A stretch of DNA of 64,000 nucleotides from Marthasterias glacialis. Taxonomy: Eukaryota > Echinodermata > Asteroidea > Forcipulatida > Asteriidae. Positions 44,265 to 56,753 of this stretch are shown piece after piece (position 1 is the stretch's first letter; the number at the start of each line of letters is the position of its first letter). The stretch spans positions 9,542,171 to 9,606,170 of the forward strand of contig OU452236.1 of the NCBI GenBank assembly GCA_911728455.2. Direction: 5' to 3'. Below the pieces are notes generated by a model that was not told where the DNA came from, did no database searches, and worked only from the letters and a program-made list of their open reading frames with translations. The position numbers and the translations under genes are program-made.

Positions 44265-45775
44265 ATAATGTAATTATTGACAATTGATACTTAACTGTTC
44301 ATTCTTTCTTGTAAAGAGTGAGAAGCTGTTGTGCCCTTCTAGGTGACAGGATCATGTTTGCCACCTCGCAGTGATATTATTCAGGCCTAATTTCATTTGG
44401 TTCTTAAAGTGAATCTTTTCACCATGCTGTTTTATTTAAGTTTTATTTTACACGTGTATTTTCCAATTTGGAAAGATAGATATTTGGGTCTCTCATCTTT
44501 ATGTGAATGTACTCTTGGTGTGTCCTTGGAGAATTTTTATGGCATGTTGGTATTATGCATCAATGACTATATTAATGGGCAGGAAGTTATGTTGTTTACA
44601 CATCAGTTTGAATTTGAATTACCCTACATACGTTTAGTGACTGTGGTTGGTTCAGCAGTTAGTGTCTAGCAGTAATATTCCATTGGCTTCCCAATTAATA
44701 TTTTATGGCCCTATGTACGTTTAGTGACAGGTGTTGCTCCTTTTAGTGTAACTGTTTAACAGGTGTATAGTTGAGCAGTTCAGCATTTTTATTCCCTTAC
44801 ACTAGGATATAAGTAGGTAGTGTATATTCAGTTCTGTGTTCTCATGTGTATGAGACAGTTTGCTTGGCATCTTTTTAGGATTCAGTTTCATGTGGGATGC
44901 AATGTGATTGATTGATACTTTTTAGCTTTAGCCATTTTGTCTGTCATTATAGTTTTATGCTGAAGCTCCTCTGATATTTGACCTGATATATGACTTTGTA
45001 TTATAACGTGTGATGACGTCAATGGACAATATAAATTGACCTACATTGTGCTGGAGATCACTGGAACTATTGTTATTTAGTTAAGTATATTGCTTCAATG
45101 ACACTCGCGCGCTATTGGCATTATATACCACAAGTTGCCTAAATAAAACACTTGCTTTATGATAAACTCAATCTGCTGACAAAATGATCAAGGAACGTCA
45201 GAACAGGATTTGTTTAAATGTCACAAGACTGCTTTATTGTACTTTGTTACCTTGAAGCCCTCTTCATACCTTACGAAAAAGGAAAGGGGATTTTCTAGAC
45301 CCGCTTCACAAAATTCGCTTGGCATTCGCTTTCGCGTAGCATGAACGAAGCGAAAGAAATATTTTATAAAAACGGACGGAATTTTAAGTGTGAAAAGTCT
45401 GCCAGTTTTCTGAACTATGTTTAATAGTAGCAATGTAAAAACAACTTGTAGTAATGACGCAAAATTTGGCATTTTGCAAAGTATTGTGACGATAATAGTT
45501 ATAATTTATGTACATTTCAATGTCCGAAAAAATCTTCCAGTTCAAATAATAATTCCAAACCGTACTTCACTATTTACATTGATAATTTGACTACGGTAAG
45601 ATAAACAATGTATAAACAAACACAGATGTAGTAGTGTTGCAGTCCAGTACTTTTTTAAGTCGAGATCTTTTCACACTGTACAATATTGTATGTTTTTCTC
45701 AAACCCATATTCTATATTTAATGCTATTTAGGCCAGTGTTTGTCTGTTTCTTAAATCGTACCCTCAGGAGATCAA
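44265..45775. other. Intergenic, nothing assignable
   Basis: T-rich plus strand with paired words CCTACATACGTTTAGTGAC (44620) and CCTATGTACGTTTAGTGACA (44708), and an AATAAA at about 45140. Could be part of an unrecognised element. No ends found. Confidence 0.4.
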
Positions 45776-45779
45776 CCCG

Positions 45780-45930
45780 ATAGTAGTTTTTTTTTTTTTT
45801 TTTTTAATCTTTCGGGTGTGCTACATTTTCTTGATGTAGCTCTGTCAATATTTTCTTTAAACTGTTTCTATCATTGTGTTTTTTTTTGTATCCTTCTTGT
45901 GAAATTAATAAATGAAATGAAATGAAGTTC
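45780..45930 (+). mobile_element. LINE-like 3' tail
   Basis: Ends in AATTAATAAATGAAATGAAA followed by another TGAAG, a short A-rich tandem tail typical of a truncated non-LTR element. A 20-base T run precedes it. Confidence 0.45.
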
Positions 45931-46641
45931 TGCCGAGTACCAGGGTGGTCGAGTAGTACTCGGTGGGGGGGGGGGGGGGGGTACTTGGGCCATCGATTAT
46001 GAGTACAAGAGTCTGAGTAGCGAGTGCAACAGCCGAGTACCAAGTACTTGGAAACGAGTGCAAGTACTTTATAAAGAAAAATGAGGTACCAACACTTATT
46101 GTTTTTGGACTGATTTCGAGTATGAGTACTTTGCCAGTCATGTACGTGTACGAGCCAAGGACCATCAAGACAGAACTTGGGTTCCCACTTTCATTGCTTT
46201 GAGGTGTAAAGGAAACACAATCTCACACATTAAGTGTCCCTGATCGGTTCGAACAAGACTTGCAGAGTCTGTAAAAAACTTACAACGTTTTTATTTTTTT
46301 TATTTTTTAAACCAACAGGGAACTAGCTATTTGCTGATTTGCATGCGTGTTATGCGGGGCAAATCTGCCGGTCATCAGCTAAAATGTTACACAAACTCTA
46401 ATTCAATATTTGCCTGGTATTCCTCTCTTTAGTACGGTACATATACAACCATTTCAAACAGTGGTTCCTTTCCCAGAGAATCAGCGCACTTCAAGTTGCA
46501 TAGTTATTTTATAATTATTAAATAAAATCGATTCCTGTTAGATGAGCTTGAAGGGCGTCGCCCTTTTGGGATCAAAACGGAAGCGGGACTTAATTGCACC
46601 ATGGAAGAAGGAATTGCACCTTGAACAACACTTGACGTCAG

Positions 46642-46810
46642 AATAGACCGTTCCGCCGGCTTCGGCAACAAGCCCCGCCCGCCCACACACCTTAGTTTGT
46701 GTGCATTTACGCTGCACATGTGACCAAGTTTGACCGAGGTCACATGACCAAAAGGCGTGATCCAATTGGTCAATGCGCACAGTTTGATTGACAGGCCGGA
46801 ATGGTCTATT
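46642..46810. mobile_element. Small MITE with AATAGACC ends
   Basis: Ends AATAGACCGTTCCGCCGG and CCGGAATGGTCTATT are inverted. 169 bp. The first eight bases match the family at 20955-27034, but the rest differs, so it is a relative at best. Confidence 0.75.
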
Positions 46811-48265
46811 GAAGTGCGGACTTGACATTACAAAGACCCAAGGCCAGCCACATTATAAATATCATAAGATATGTATTTAATTGGCGAAATACTGCAATTT
46901 AAAGCGTAAAATACACACAAACGTATGCCACTTTGAAACCAGAAGGAACAAAACTTGACAATGTGGAGACTTTTATGAACATAATTATATATACAATGTA
47001 CATTTCGTCGAGTCGGTGCAAAAATGTTGTATCTCCTAAAATAGCATTAACATTCCATGCGAGTTTGAAAGTGTTAAAACGTTGTATCTCACTTAAAATA
47101 ACCCGGGTTTACACACATAAACCAGTCGGCGCCGAGATGCGTTTTTGCACGGAGCTTTTCCGTGCACAATCGAGATGCGACATTTTTGCACTGACGCGAT
47201 GATTTAACAGAATTGTTGCATTTAAAATCTCTTCCTAAAACCCAAGAAACTAGGCTTGTATTTTTTCATGATGAGAAACGCCTCCCTACACAAAAATGAC
47301 ATCTTTAGGCCAAATTCATGAAACTGCTAAGCCAAAGCATGAAACATTCGCTAGAAAGTCACTTCTGGAACCAGTCGAAAACAACATAAATCAGACAGCA
47401 TCTTAGGGCCAGTTCGCGCACACAGACAATTGTCGACTAATCTATAGTCACCTAAGGTTAGTCAACGCTAGTCAACTATTTGGAACCAGCCTACTGACGG
47501 TGGTCGCTTAATGGTTGCTTCGCTGGTTATCACAGGATTTGGTCGTTCTTAACTGTAACAAACTGCACGGGAACCACGACAAAATAAAAATGGCGTAATC
47601 AGAGAAGGAGAAGAAAATGTGAATGGCCTGTGTTTATAACAATGCAAACATATTACTGGGGGCCGCCATGTTGACATTACACAATTTAAAGCGCATGCGC
47701 ACTGTAAGACACCAACCAACCAATGGTTGCCCCTAGCTGATGACCTGAATCTGCTCAAGCAAAATTTGCAGTGATTTTAATAAATCGTGGAGCCCAAAAT
47801 TTATAAAGCTGTTTAGTTGAAAATATTGCTTAACATATTTATTTACTGGGCTAAAAAATCCACACGGCACCATCTTAAATTACACAGTACTTGCTGGTGA
47901 CCCATTTCTGCTATAAGCATTCATTTTCTTTGCTTACCAAATTTTAGTGCTTAACAGCTCTAAGAAATTTGGCCCCACCATTTGAAATTAGGTCCTCAAA
48001 GATAATTGGTTCCAGAAAGGCTTCCCAAAAACAATGTTACCCCTTTCCCCAAGCCCCCTACCCCACCCTGGAAAACAAAATCAGTAAAGTTGTTACATTA
48101 AGGTTATTTTGTATTATTCTACTTGGACTTTCAGGTCAAACATTGAAACAGTTTTTGGTTTGGACGGTTTAAAATGTGAATTTTTGACAGCCAGTCTACC
48201 CTGCTCTGTCAACTACAACAAACGGTTTCATCTTCCAGGTTTCATCTGATCAGAGATGTCAGTGT
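46811..48265. other. Intergenic, downstream of ODAD3
   Basis: No gene seen. A minus-strand AATAAA near 47837-47842 is a possible ODAD3 polyadenylation signal about 425 bp past the stop codon. Confidence 0.35.
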
Positions 48266-51200
48266 TTACTTCCCCTTCTTCTTGCGGGCGCGGACCTTGT
48301 GCTTTTTGTTCTTAGACTCGACGAGGGTCAGCGCTTGTTTCTTGAGTTGGCCTCTCGTGATGATGTCCTCATCATCTCCACTCTCGTCATCATCTACAAG
48401 ATGGAAACAAAAATACCACATTGAAGACAAAAGTTTTAATGTAGATGACAGGGTGGGAAGCAAATGCGGGTACGCGTACATCACATTTACTCAAAAATAC
48501 ACAAATTAGCAGTAATATTTCTTTTAAATGTTATTCTTTTAGAAGATAAGTAACATCCATTTAAAAGAGACTAAAGTATTGGTGAATGAAGGGTATGCAA
48601 ATAACTTAGTGTTAAACATATGGACACTATTCCTACTAACTAGTAGTAAGGTTTCTTTCAGCAGCAAATGTCTTCTGACAAATGCCCCCTGAATAAAGAT
48701 ATTAACAAAATATGGAGACCGCCAACATAGCTCAGTTGGTAGAGTGCCAGCATGTAAACCTGTTGGTTGCAGGCTCAAATCCTACCCTGGTCATTTTTTG
48801 CTTTTTTCACCCCCAAACTGTATTTTTGTAAGTATAAAATTACCAAAGTAAAAAAAGAAAGAAAAGAAATTGGCAGAAAGGGCACAGAGGCGGGCAGGGG
48901 GGAGGTATATAATGAAGCGTCAAACTGTATATTGACCCATTTTACATGACGTCATCATCACAATAATCTTGGGGGGGAGGTATATAATGAAGCGTCAAAC
49001 TGTATATTGACCCATTTTACATGACGTCATCATCACAATAATCTTGGTTGCGCCATTTTGGTGGGCAATGTCACGGAGTTATTCAGCAAGAGCGCATTTT
49101 AGGAGATGCGGCATTTACACGTAAACCTTTTGACCACCAAAATGGTGAGCGTGGCACAGTCGGCGCGTGTGACGTGCGTGCGACGTGCGTGCAAGGGGTC
49201 AATAAGCAGTAAAAAAACTTTTTTTTTTTAAATCACATGCCGTGAATTCACATCAAGTTTGAAATGGCCTTGTTTAGGAAAATTCTAAGCACAACCAAGA
49301 GCAAGAATACGTACCATCATATGCCATATCTCTGGAGACAGACGTCAGCTTGATGCGTGTATTATGTTGCGGCATCTGGCCCTCAATTCCAACATGAAAC
49401 TGAAATAAAAAACATCAGTTTTTCATTTAGTCAATTGATAATTACAGCCGTTGCTATCCCTGGGCCCACTTGCCCACAGGTGACCTCAATCACCCACTCT
49501 TTATAAGTCACTCCACACCACAATGTCTGGACTTGGATAAGTTTGGTATGCCTGCCAAGTGATAAGCAATTAATATTTGGGCCTACAATTTTCCATCCTC
49601 CACAATCAGGCAACGTCCAGAAGAAGATTTTGGAACGGAGCTCTGAACTCTGATGAATCACATTTGGAAGTTTTCCAACAGTAAAAAAACAAAAAAAACA
49701 AACAAAAACAAAAAACAATTTTTGAAAGATTTTGACTGATTGGGATCATTGTTCCTGATATTTCAGATATAAAGCCAGGATTCATTAACTTCAAACCGAT
49801 GGGTCGTGCAAGTGTCCTGCATATTCGGACATTAGAATCCATTAAAACATGTGATTTTGTTTCCTCTGCATGTTTAAGGAATAAGCCTGGGACCAACTGG
49901 TTCCAAAAAAGTTTAAATACTTGCAAGCCTTACACAGTCTGTGGCCTTTACATGGGGACCCTTGTCAAAAAATGTTCAAAAGTTGAGCAAAGTTAAGCTG
50001 AGGTAAAGTTTTGGTCAAGACTTCTTTGTATATGCTATTGCCTTGATTCAGGACAGTCGTTTGGCCTTCCCTAGCTTGCTTCTTAAGTTAGCCAAAACAA
50101 AAAGTTAGTTTTTTCTTCTAGACATAAAGCCACTCACTTCTTCTTCTTCCATTTGCTGTAGAGTATCATCGACGTCATGGCCGTCCAGATCCTCCATCAG
50201 CTTCAAGAGTTTCTCTTCACAGGTCGACAACAGATCAAGGACGTATTCGTCTGATGTCGGGGACAGCTGGGCCTGCGGAACATGACCTTTGCTCTGCAAA
50301 AATCAATCACATCAAAGAGATGAGGTAAAAATAAAGCAAGAGCCCGGAAAACTATCCAGAACAAAGGTTATAAGTCAATTGTGGTTGTGTTTAAAGGTCA
50401 CAATCAATTTTGTTGAAAGTTCAACCATTCAATGTGTTATAAAGTCATCTGTAACAGGGCAACAAGGTCATAACAGGGCAACAAGGTCATAACTCAAGAC
50501 ACGGTATGGTCATAACTCTATTAAGTAACAAGATAATGACCCAGATGTGCAACAAGGTGATAGATCAATTTTGTAACAAGGTCATAACTCATTGTGCCAC
50601 AAGGTCATAACTCATTGTGCAACAAGGTCATAACCCTATGTGCAACAAGGTCATAAATTATTGTGCAACAAGGTCATAACTCATTCTGCAACAAGGCCAT
50701 AACTCATTGTGCAACATGGCAATTAAGTCACTGTCAAAGGTAATTGCTCAGTTAGGTCATCACCATACTGATACTGATAACAAGGTCACAACCCTATTGA
50801 CAACAAGGTCAAAACTCATCACATGACAAGGTCATAACTAACTGAGCACTCAAATTTTCAACATGGTGATATAGCTCACTATGAAACAAGGTGCCTATTC
50901 CAACCCTTAGCCCCAAGCCCCGGCTCCTGCTTGGACTCTGTCATCAATTTTTGAGCAGCGTGATCTTCACGCGGTGTTTCATCAAACACAGTCTGGAGCA
51001 GGAGCCTAGGCCAAGGTCATAGCTTATCCTTCTTGTTTCACAATTTTGTGAACAGATAAATAAAAACTACAGCAGATAATTAAGGAAACGGTGCATGTAC
51101 ATCAAACTTACAGCTTTAAGATGTTGCAGCTTGTCAGCCAAGTGTTCCACACCTGATTTGACGTTGACTAAGATCTTACTAGACTTGTCCAGTTTGTCTT

Positions 51201-54200
51201 GCGATTCTCCCCGCCTCTCTTCCTCCTTCTTCAGATGGGTTTGGAAGTCCTCCAACATCCTCTGGCCACTACGATTACAGAAAAAAAAACTGGTGATGTA
51301 AATTTTATCAAAAGAGGAATTATCCCGTCAATAAGTCAATATGTCCTACCGGTTGCATCATTTTTATGTATTTTTCGGTTACTTCTGGATCCTTAGCTGC
51401 CATACATTTATGTACAACGAATTCCCTTGTTTCACAAATCAAATGCGACTGTTATGGAAGTTTTCTTTTAATGAAGAGTTTACAGTCATCAGTTTTTGAT
51501 TAAATAATAAAATAAAAAAATTAATGTAGCTCAAGGCATTTTCTAGGAGCATCTCAGTTGCTAGAGACAAACTGAATAAATAAGGCAAGGTTTACAATAA
51601 AACATTACATCTCTTTTTACCTAAAATGAGATGACATGAGGGTACACAATTTCAGCGACATTCTCAAAGTCATGAATCTCAAAGACGTACCTGGACAGCC
51701 TTGCCTCTCCCGAGTACTTCATCTCTTCAAACTCTTTCTGCAACTTGGCTTTATCCTCCTTGAGACGGTTGACCTGTTTCTCACCGCTCTCCTTCAGATC
51801 TTCAAGGTGTTTAGTCGTTTCTTCTTGGGATTCAAACCGCATCACTACCTCCTGTTAGCCACAGAGGGGAGGAGGGGGATAGTTTGAACTAGTGAATGCC
51901 TTGACTGCAGTTATTGTTTCTACAATTTTTATTTGCGATTTATAAAACACGAAGTTGTAATTTACAGCCAAAAAAGCATGGCCTTACATGTATTTAAAGG
52001 GGCTTCATGATTATAACAGCAAATGGAATAACCCAGTTATTATGTGCGCTGAGGTCACATCACAGTTTGTCGAAGACGGCACCGTTCGTGATTTTACCAA
52101 AAGCCTGCGCATGTGCAGTTTCTGGTTGAAAGTTCATCTTTTCATGTACAGCCACTGCCCTGCTATAATCATGACGTCACAGCCCCTTTAACACAGGGCA
52201 CTGCTAGGGTTAAAGGTAAAAGGAGGGGATTAAAAAATTCCTGGAAAAACCCTTTTTAAAGGACAAAGCTAAAATCGTTCAGAATCATTTGAATTGAGAG
52301 AGTGAGGTGGTTGAAATGGAGGTACTTACGTGGAGGTCGCTGACCCCAGTTGCATCCTTGATGGAGTGGAAGGCCTCTTCAAAGGAACCGATCTTCTTTT
52401 CTTGTTCCTCTCCGCTGATGAGCTGCTTCTGCTCCACAGTCAACTCGTCATGCTGGATGGATGCTCTATGGAGCTGGCGAGTGAAGGATTACGAAAAGTT
52501 ATGAGAAATGAATCATTTACAAGCAGGGGGTTGGGGGAGGGGGGAAGGCTGAGGAGGGGCCACCCAAAGCTCCCAACATTCAGAAATTGTACTTTTCATT
52601 TCACCAAGTTGGTAGTCATTGTGCAGTGCGAGCTTAGCTTAGATATAGGTGCAGTACTGTCAAATCCTGTCAGTTCTAATGTTAAACCCTTGTTTAGCAT
52701 GTTTGGTAGACATCTATTTCAAACTTCCAAATGAAACATTTTGTGAAAAGAAACATCCAAGCAAGGTGGCCAGCATTTGTACATTTGTAGCGTCGAAGCA
52801 ACATAATAATTTTAAATTCACAACTCTATCTGGACGCCATGCTTGCACAAACTATCACTGAGCACGCACTTAGTTTAATTGACTGGTTACCAGTCCCTCC
52901 ACTGTCTTTAGGAGGTGAAAACAACTGAAAACTGAAAACAACATACCACGCGGGAAAAGACTGTGTAAGTCTCTCATGTAATTGCTTTCGATAGTGTGAG
53001 ATTTTGTTTGTTTACACCTTTGATACACAAGTTTGGACCAAATTCCTGCGAGACTTGCATGGCCTACGACCTCTTTTTGAAGTAAAAAGTCATTGAAAAT
53101 GTCAAAAATTGTAAAATACAAAAAGCGTTAACATGGGTGAACAATAACAGAAAGTTGGCCAAAATTGTTCACTTTTGGAGATCTGGGCGGGCTATCTAGT
53201 TCGCAGTCAAGCTGATAGCCAGTGGGCATCTTTTGAGAGACCTCTTTGGAAAGCACCGTTTTTTTGCCTTTTCTCAAGGAAGAGCTTTTTTCTAAACAGT
53301 TGGATAAACTATGACCGATGATGAAATGAACTTACTCTTCTCTCTACCCTTTCGGCATGTGCTTTCTTCTCCTCGGCTTGTTTCCTAAGATCGGCCAGAG
53401 CTTCTTCTCGCTCTCTCTTCTCACGATACACTGTCTCCTCATGCTTGGACAGCTCAGCCTGAACAAAAAAAGAGGAATAAAGAAGAGAATATTTTAGAGA
53501 TGTATATTACCAAACATCAACAAGATGCATATAAACTAAATTGACTGATTGAGTAGCCCTCGTGACACTGATTAGCAAAACAACTAAACTCGAACTGGAG
53601 CCTAGGTCAGAGCTTAAAGTAAGACAAGTTCATATAATAATAAATATTTAATATGGCGCTTTTGTGAGAGTATCCAATTGCCTTGCTTTCTTGTTACCCT
53701 GTTAATTAGGGAAAGGCTTTTCAAAAACCATCTCAACTCCTGAGGAGTAAGCAGATCCAGTAGCTTATCAACCACAAAAAAGTAACCATTCACTCTGGGT
53801 GATGAGAAGCTATCACAGTTCAGTGTCCTGATTAAACTCGAGTGCTCTGACCAGGTTTCGAACCCACACTCTGATGACTCAACTGTGAAATCTTGTCCCT
53901 TGTACGAGACTGCACAGCCCTGCCACACAGGTGACAGGAGCGATATCATGAGAGTTTGACTGCAGAAGTCAACTAACCTTAGCAGCATCCCTGGAGACCT
54001 GCGCATCGCGGTTCATGGCTTGCAGATCCCTCAACTCCAGTTTTTGTTTTTCGATTTCGCCTTCCAGGGCATCCAGGTCATTACCAAAGGTCAAACTGTC
54101 TTTGATCATCTGCTCCCTGATGGCGAGGTAAGTACCGTTGATGTGCTCAGCCTCGTGGAGTTTCAAGAGAGCTTTGTCGAGACGATTTTCTAAAGAACGC

Positions 54201-56753
54201 AAGGTCTGCAGAAAAAAAATGTCAATAGAGTGAATGCTCTTCTGTTACTATAGAGAATCGATTTTATACAATTACGAAAGAAAACTCTTGCTTAGCAGAA
54301 ACGGGGTATCATCCAAAGAACTGTGTTATGTCATCATTCTTGTAGTCAAGACCTGATTCCTCAATCTAGTCCTCATTGGTAAATCCGAGTCCAAGTCCTG
54401 AGTTATTTGAGTCAAGTAAGAGTCCAAGTCAAGAGTCACATTCTCTTCCTTTCTCTTAAAACAAAAACAAAAAAACAAAAACTAAATCTTTAAAATGTAT
54501 TAATCCCCTTACCATAGCCTCATCTGAGGTGCCTGTGTCCATTGCTTCCGCATCTGAAGCATCTTTTCTCATCTGGGACAACTGCGTCTCGAGCTCCGCA
54601 AACTTCTTCTCCATCTTCAGGGTCTGGGCGTTCTCAGCATTCAAACGCTTCTTGGCCTCGCATACCTTCTGGTCCATGTGTAATATGGCTTCCTGTTTCA
54701 GAGATGACAAGTATAAAAAGTGTTGTTTTTAAATATAGTGTTTTTTCTATATGAGGCTATTAATGCAGCAGAGCTCTATTTCAAAAAAATCTCATGGATA
54801 GGCTTCTACCATTTTTTATTCTTTGTATTTCGGCTCAATGGAGGTAAGTCAGAGTGAGCTGGGAATCCAACAATGGTTCAGTACCACTCCCACACCTTAG
54901 GTAATAGGGCCCTGATGTTTTGCAATTCACGTTGCATGAATTTGACATTTTCTAGGTTGAGAAAACAAAACAGACCATCCAATAAAGAGATTGATTGATT
55001 TGAAATGAGTAAAAAATATACCTTTCCAGACTTGCCCCTTAGTGAGGCTCTTTCCACATTGCGTTCCTTGAAGGCTGTGTTGATGACTTTTTCATCTCCG
55101 GCCTTGCTATCAGCCAGGTTCCGATGGAGCATCTTGGTCTCCTTTCGGAGTTTGCTGATGGCATCCCGATTTTGTTTGATGGTCCACTGTGAGCTCTCAT
55201 AGTACGCTTTACGATCACCATCTATTTCCCAGAAAGAAACAAAATATTTTTTCAATAAACAACAATTCTTTTGAAATAAAAAAAAGAATAAAACAGGAAA
55301 ATTAAACAAAATCTCGAAACGCCCAACAATGCATCAAAATTTCTTTGTTTTTATTGTGGCTCCACAACAAACATGCATTAAAGGCAAACCATTAAAGCCT
55401 GTGTGAGTGTGACTGTGATGTGATGTAAAAATAATTGTGTGTTTAAATAAATTAAATACACTAATAAATTATGCCTACAAAAAAATAGTTGCGATAATCG
55501 TAACCCTCCATCCTCCTGACGGCCGGAGACTTGACTACAACCAATCAGTGTGACCCAAACAAACACGCCTCTGGACGAGCCATGGCTGTCGTGTGAGGAT
55601 GGAGGGTTACGATTATCGCAACTACAAAAAAAGTACACACCATTAAATGAAGTTTAAATTTTAGGCAGTGTATATTTCACTGGCGACATGATAAAATGAA
55701 GCAACTGATATTTCGCTGGTAGATTGTGTAGCCCCCTCTTCGACGCATACACAACTATCCTTGGAGTCGACCAGGCTATGTTACTGTCTCTTACATGCAG
55801 TGTAACTATGACGTCACTATGAGCATTTAGTACAGAAACGGGCGCAGGTCCAAAAAGCTACAACGCACGTCTGATGCTGCATTTGACCTCAAAGATGGCA
55901 ACGGATGCATAAGGTCTATTATTAAACTATTATTATTTTTTTTTTATTTAGCAAACAATTGATTTTTGTATTACTATTAAATTAAATGACGCAGACGGGG
56001 TCTCTCTTTTTCTCTTGAAAGACAAGGGCTTTAACTTACCTGTTGAATATTAATGGTATCGTCCAGGTACAGTCCAAAGACAACATAGCGAACAGTACTA
56101 CTACTAGTTTTTACCACTTCGTGAATAAAGATATTAGATAATCGTTTTATAAGCCAAAAACCCAATTTTTTTAACAGATTTTAAGGTTATTATGTTATTT
56201 GGATGTTTATGACTCCTTTTACATTAGTACATACTTAAGGGGTTTATTTATCTGCAACGATGGTTTTCAGTGCATTTTAAACATGTGGTCGGCATTTGCC
56301 ATCAGGGGTTGTCAGTTGTCAGCTTTTAGTGCGACAATACATAGCCTAATTTACAAACAATGTCAATACAATAAGGCCTATAAAAAACAACAACTTTCGA
56401 TAGGGCCTTTAAAGATTGCTTACAATCTTCTAATTCTATTTTTAGGCCTATTTTAGTAATTAGAGAAAAGACTAGATCAAGCACTTGAACTTGAAGAATG
56501 ATACACTGTCACTGTGTCCAAATTCCTATCCTATGTCCTATATGAATAGGACTAGGACTATCGTCGTAGGATAGGACTTTAGGAGTTTCTAACGTAGTTG
56601 TAAAATCTAATCAATCAAGTTTGTCACCGCACACCAAAACAAAACAAGAAAGTACGATTACAAATTCTTACCTATCAAAGCTATTTTACGTTGCAGCTCA
56701 GAAATCTGATCCGTTATTGGAGCATTGCTCTGACTTTTGCCAGTAACTGGCAT
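48266..56753 (-). CDS. ODAD3: Outer dynein arm docking complex subunit 3 (CCDC151), 11 coding exons
   Basis: ODAD3 is a coiled-coil protein of the docking complex that anchors outer dynein arms to axonemal doublets in motile cilia. Exons, 5' to 3': 56672-56753, 55022-55221, 54513-54692, 53978-54205, 53336-53458, 52330-52473, 51691-51851, 51112-51268, 50138-50293, 49315-49399, 48266-48393. All junctions are AG/GT and keep frame, giving 547 residues (human about 595). Family-matching segments are LIDGDRKAYYESSQW (exons 1-2, residue ~27), LRSLENRLDKALLKLHEAEH (exon 4), KDATG (exon 6), EEMKYSGEARLS (exon 7), EEKLLKLMEDLDGHDV (exon 9), MPQHNTRIKL (exon 10) and a DDESGDDEDIITRGQLKKQA plus KKHK basic tail (exon 11). 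Heptad-rich throughout, with no membrane segment or signal peptide. Introns hold MITEs, an old SINE, a minisatellite and a tRNA-like sequence. It looks intact. Confidence 0.95.
48722..48800 (+). repeat. tRNA-like sequence in ODAD3 intron 10
   Basis: Has TAGCTCAGTTGGTAGAGTGC (A box) and GGTTGCAGGCTCAAATCC (B box) followed by a T run. The acceptor stem pairs poorly and the anticodon loop is about 10 bases, so it is a degenerate tRNA or SINE head rather than a working tRNA gene. Confidence 0.5.
48898..49047. repeat. 75-bp tandem duplication in ODAD3 intron 10
   Basis: GGGAGGTATATAATGAAGCG ... CATCACAATAATCTTGG occurs twice in direct succession with a G run between. The second copy starts a likely MITE: ACTGTATATTGACCC at 48999 is inverted against GGGTCAATAAGCAGT ending at 49210, with inner CCATTTTGGTGG / CCACCAAAATGG arms. 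Confidence 0.85.
50459..50850. repeat. ~23-bp minisatellite in ODAD3 intron 8
   Basis: About 14 imperfect copies of AACAAGGTCATAACTCATTG-like units, in the intron between the exons at 50138-50293 and 51112-51268. Confidence 0.9.
51998..52187. mobile_element. TTAA-flanked MITE, copy 2, in ODAD3 intron 6
   Basis: Ends AGGGGCTTCATGATTATAAC and GCTATAATCATGACGTCACA followed by GCCCCT, with TTAA at 51994-51997 and 52188-52191. Same family as 23706-23882. It lies in the intron and does not touch splice sites. Confidence 0.85.
53640..53960 (-). mobile_element. Old tRNA-derived SINE in ODAD3 intron 4
   Basis: On the minus strand GAGTCATCAGAGTGTGGGTT precedes CGAAACCTGGTCAGAGCACT. This matches the B-box region of the SINE at 59170-59545, but is more diverged. 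The body runs to about 53640. Confidence 0.5.
55496..55624. mobile_element. MITE with perfect 30-bp TIR in ODAD3 intron 1
   Basis: TAGTTGCGATAATCGTAACC then CTCCATCCTC, repeated exactly in reverse complement at the right end. Flanked by CAAAAAAA on both sides, which is low-complexity but 8 bp. 129 bp. Confidence 0.88.

Noticed and set aside
44265-45170. Solo LTR
   Set aside because: AATAAA and repeated words hint at one, but no TG...CA limits with a target duplication could be found.
48722-48800. Functional tRNA gene
   Set aside because: A and B boxes are present, but the acceptor stem has only about 3 of 7 pairs and the anticodon loop is too long. Called tRNA-like only.
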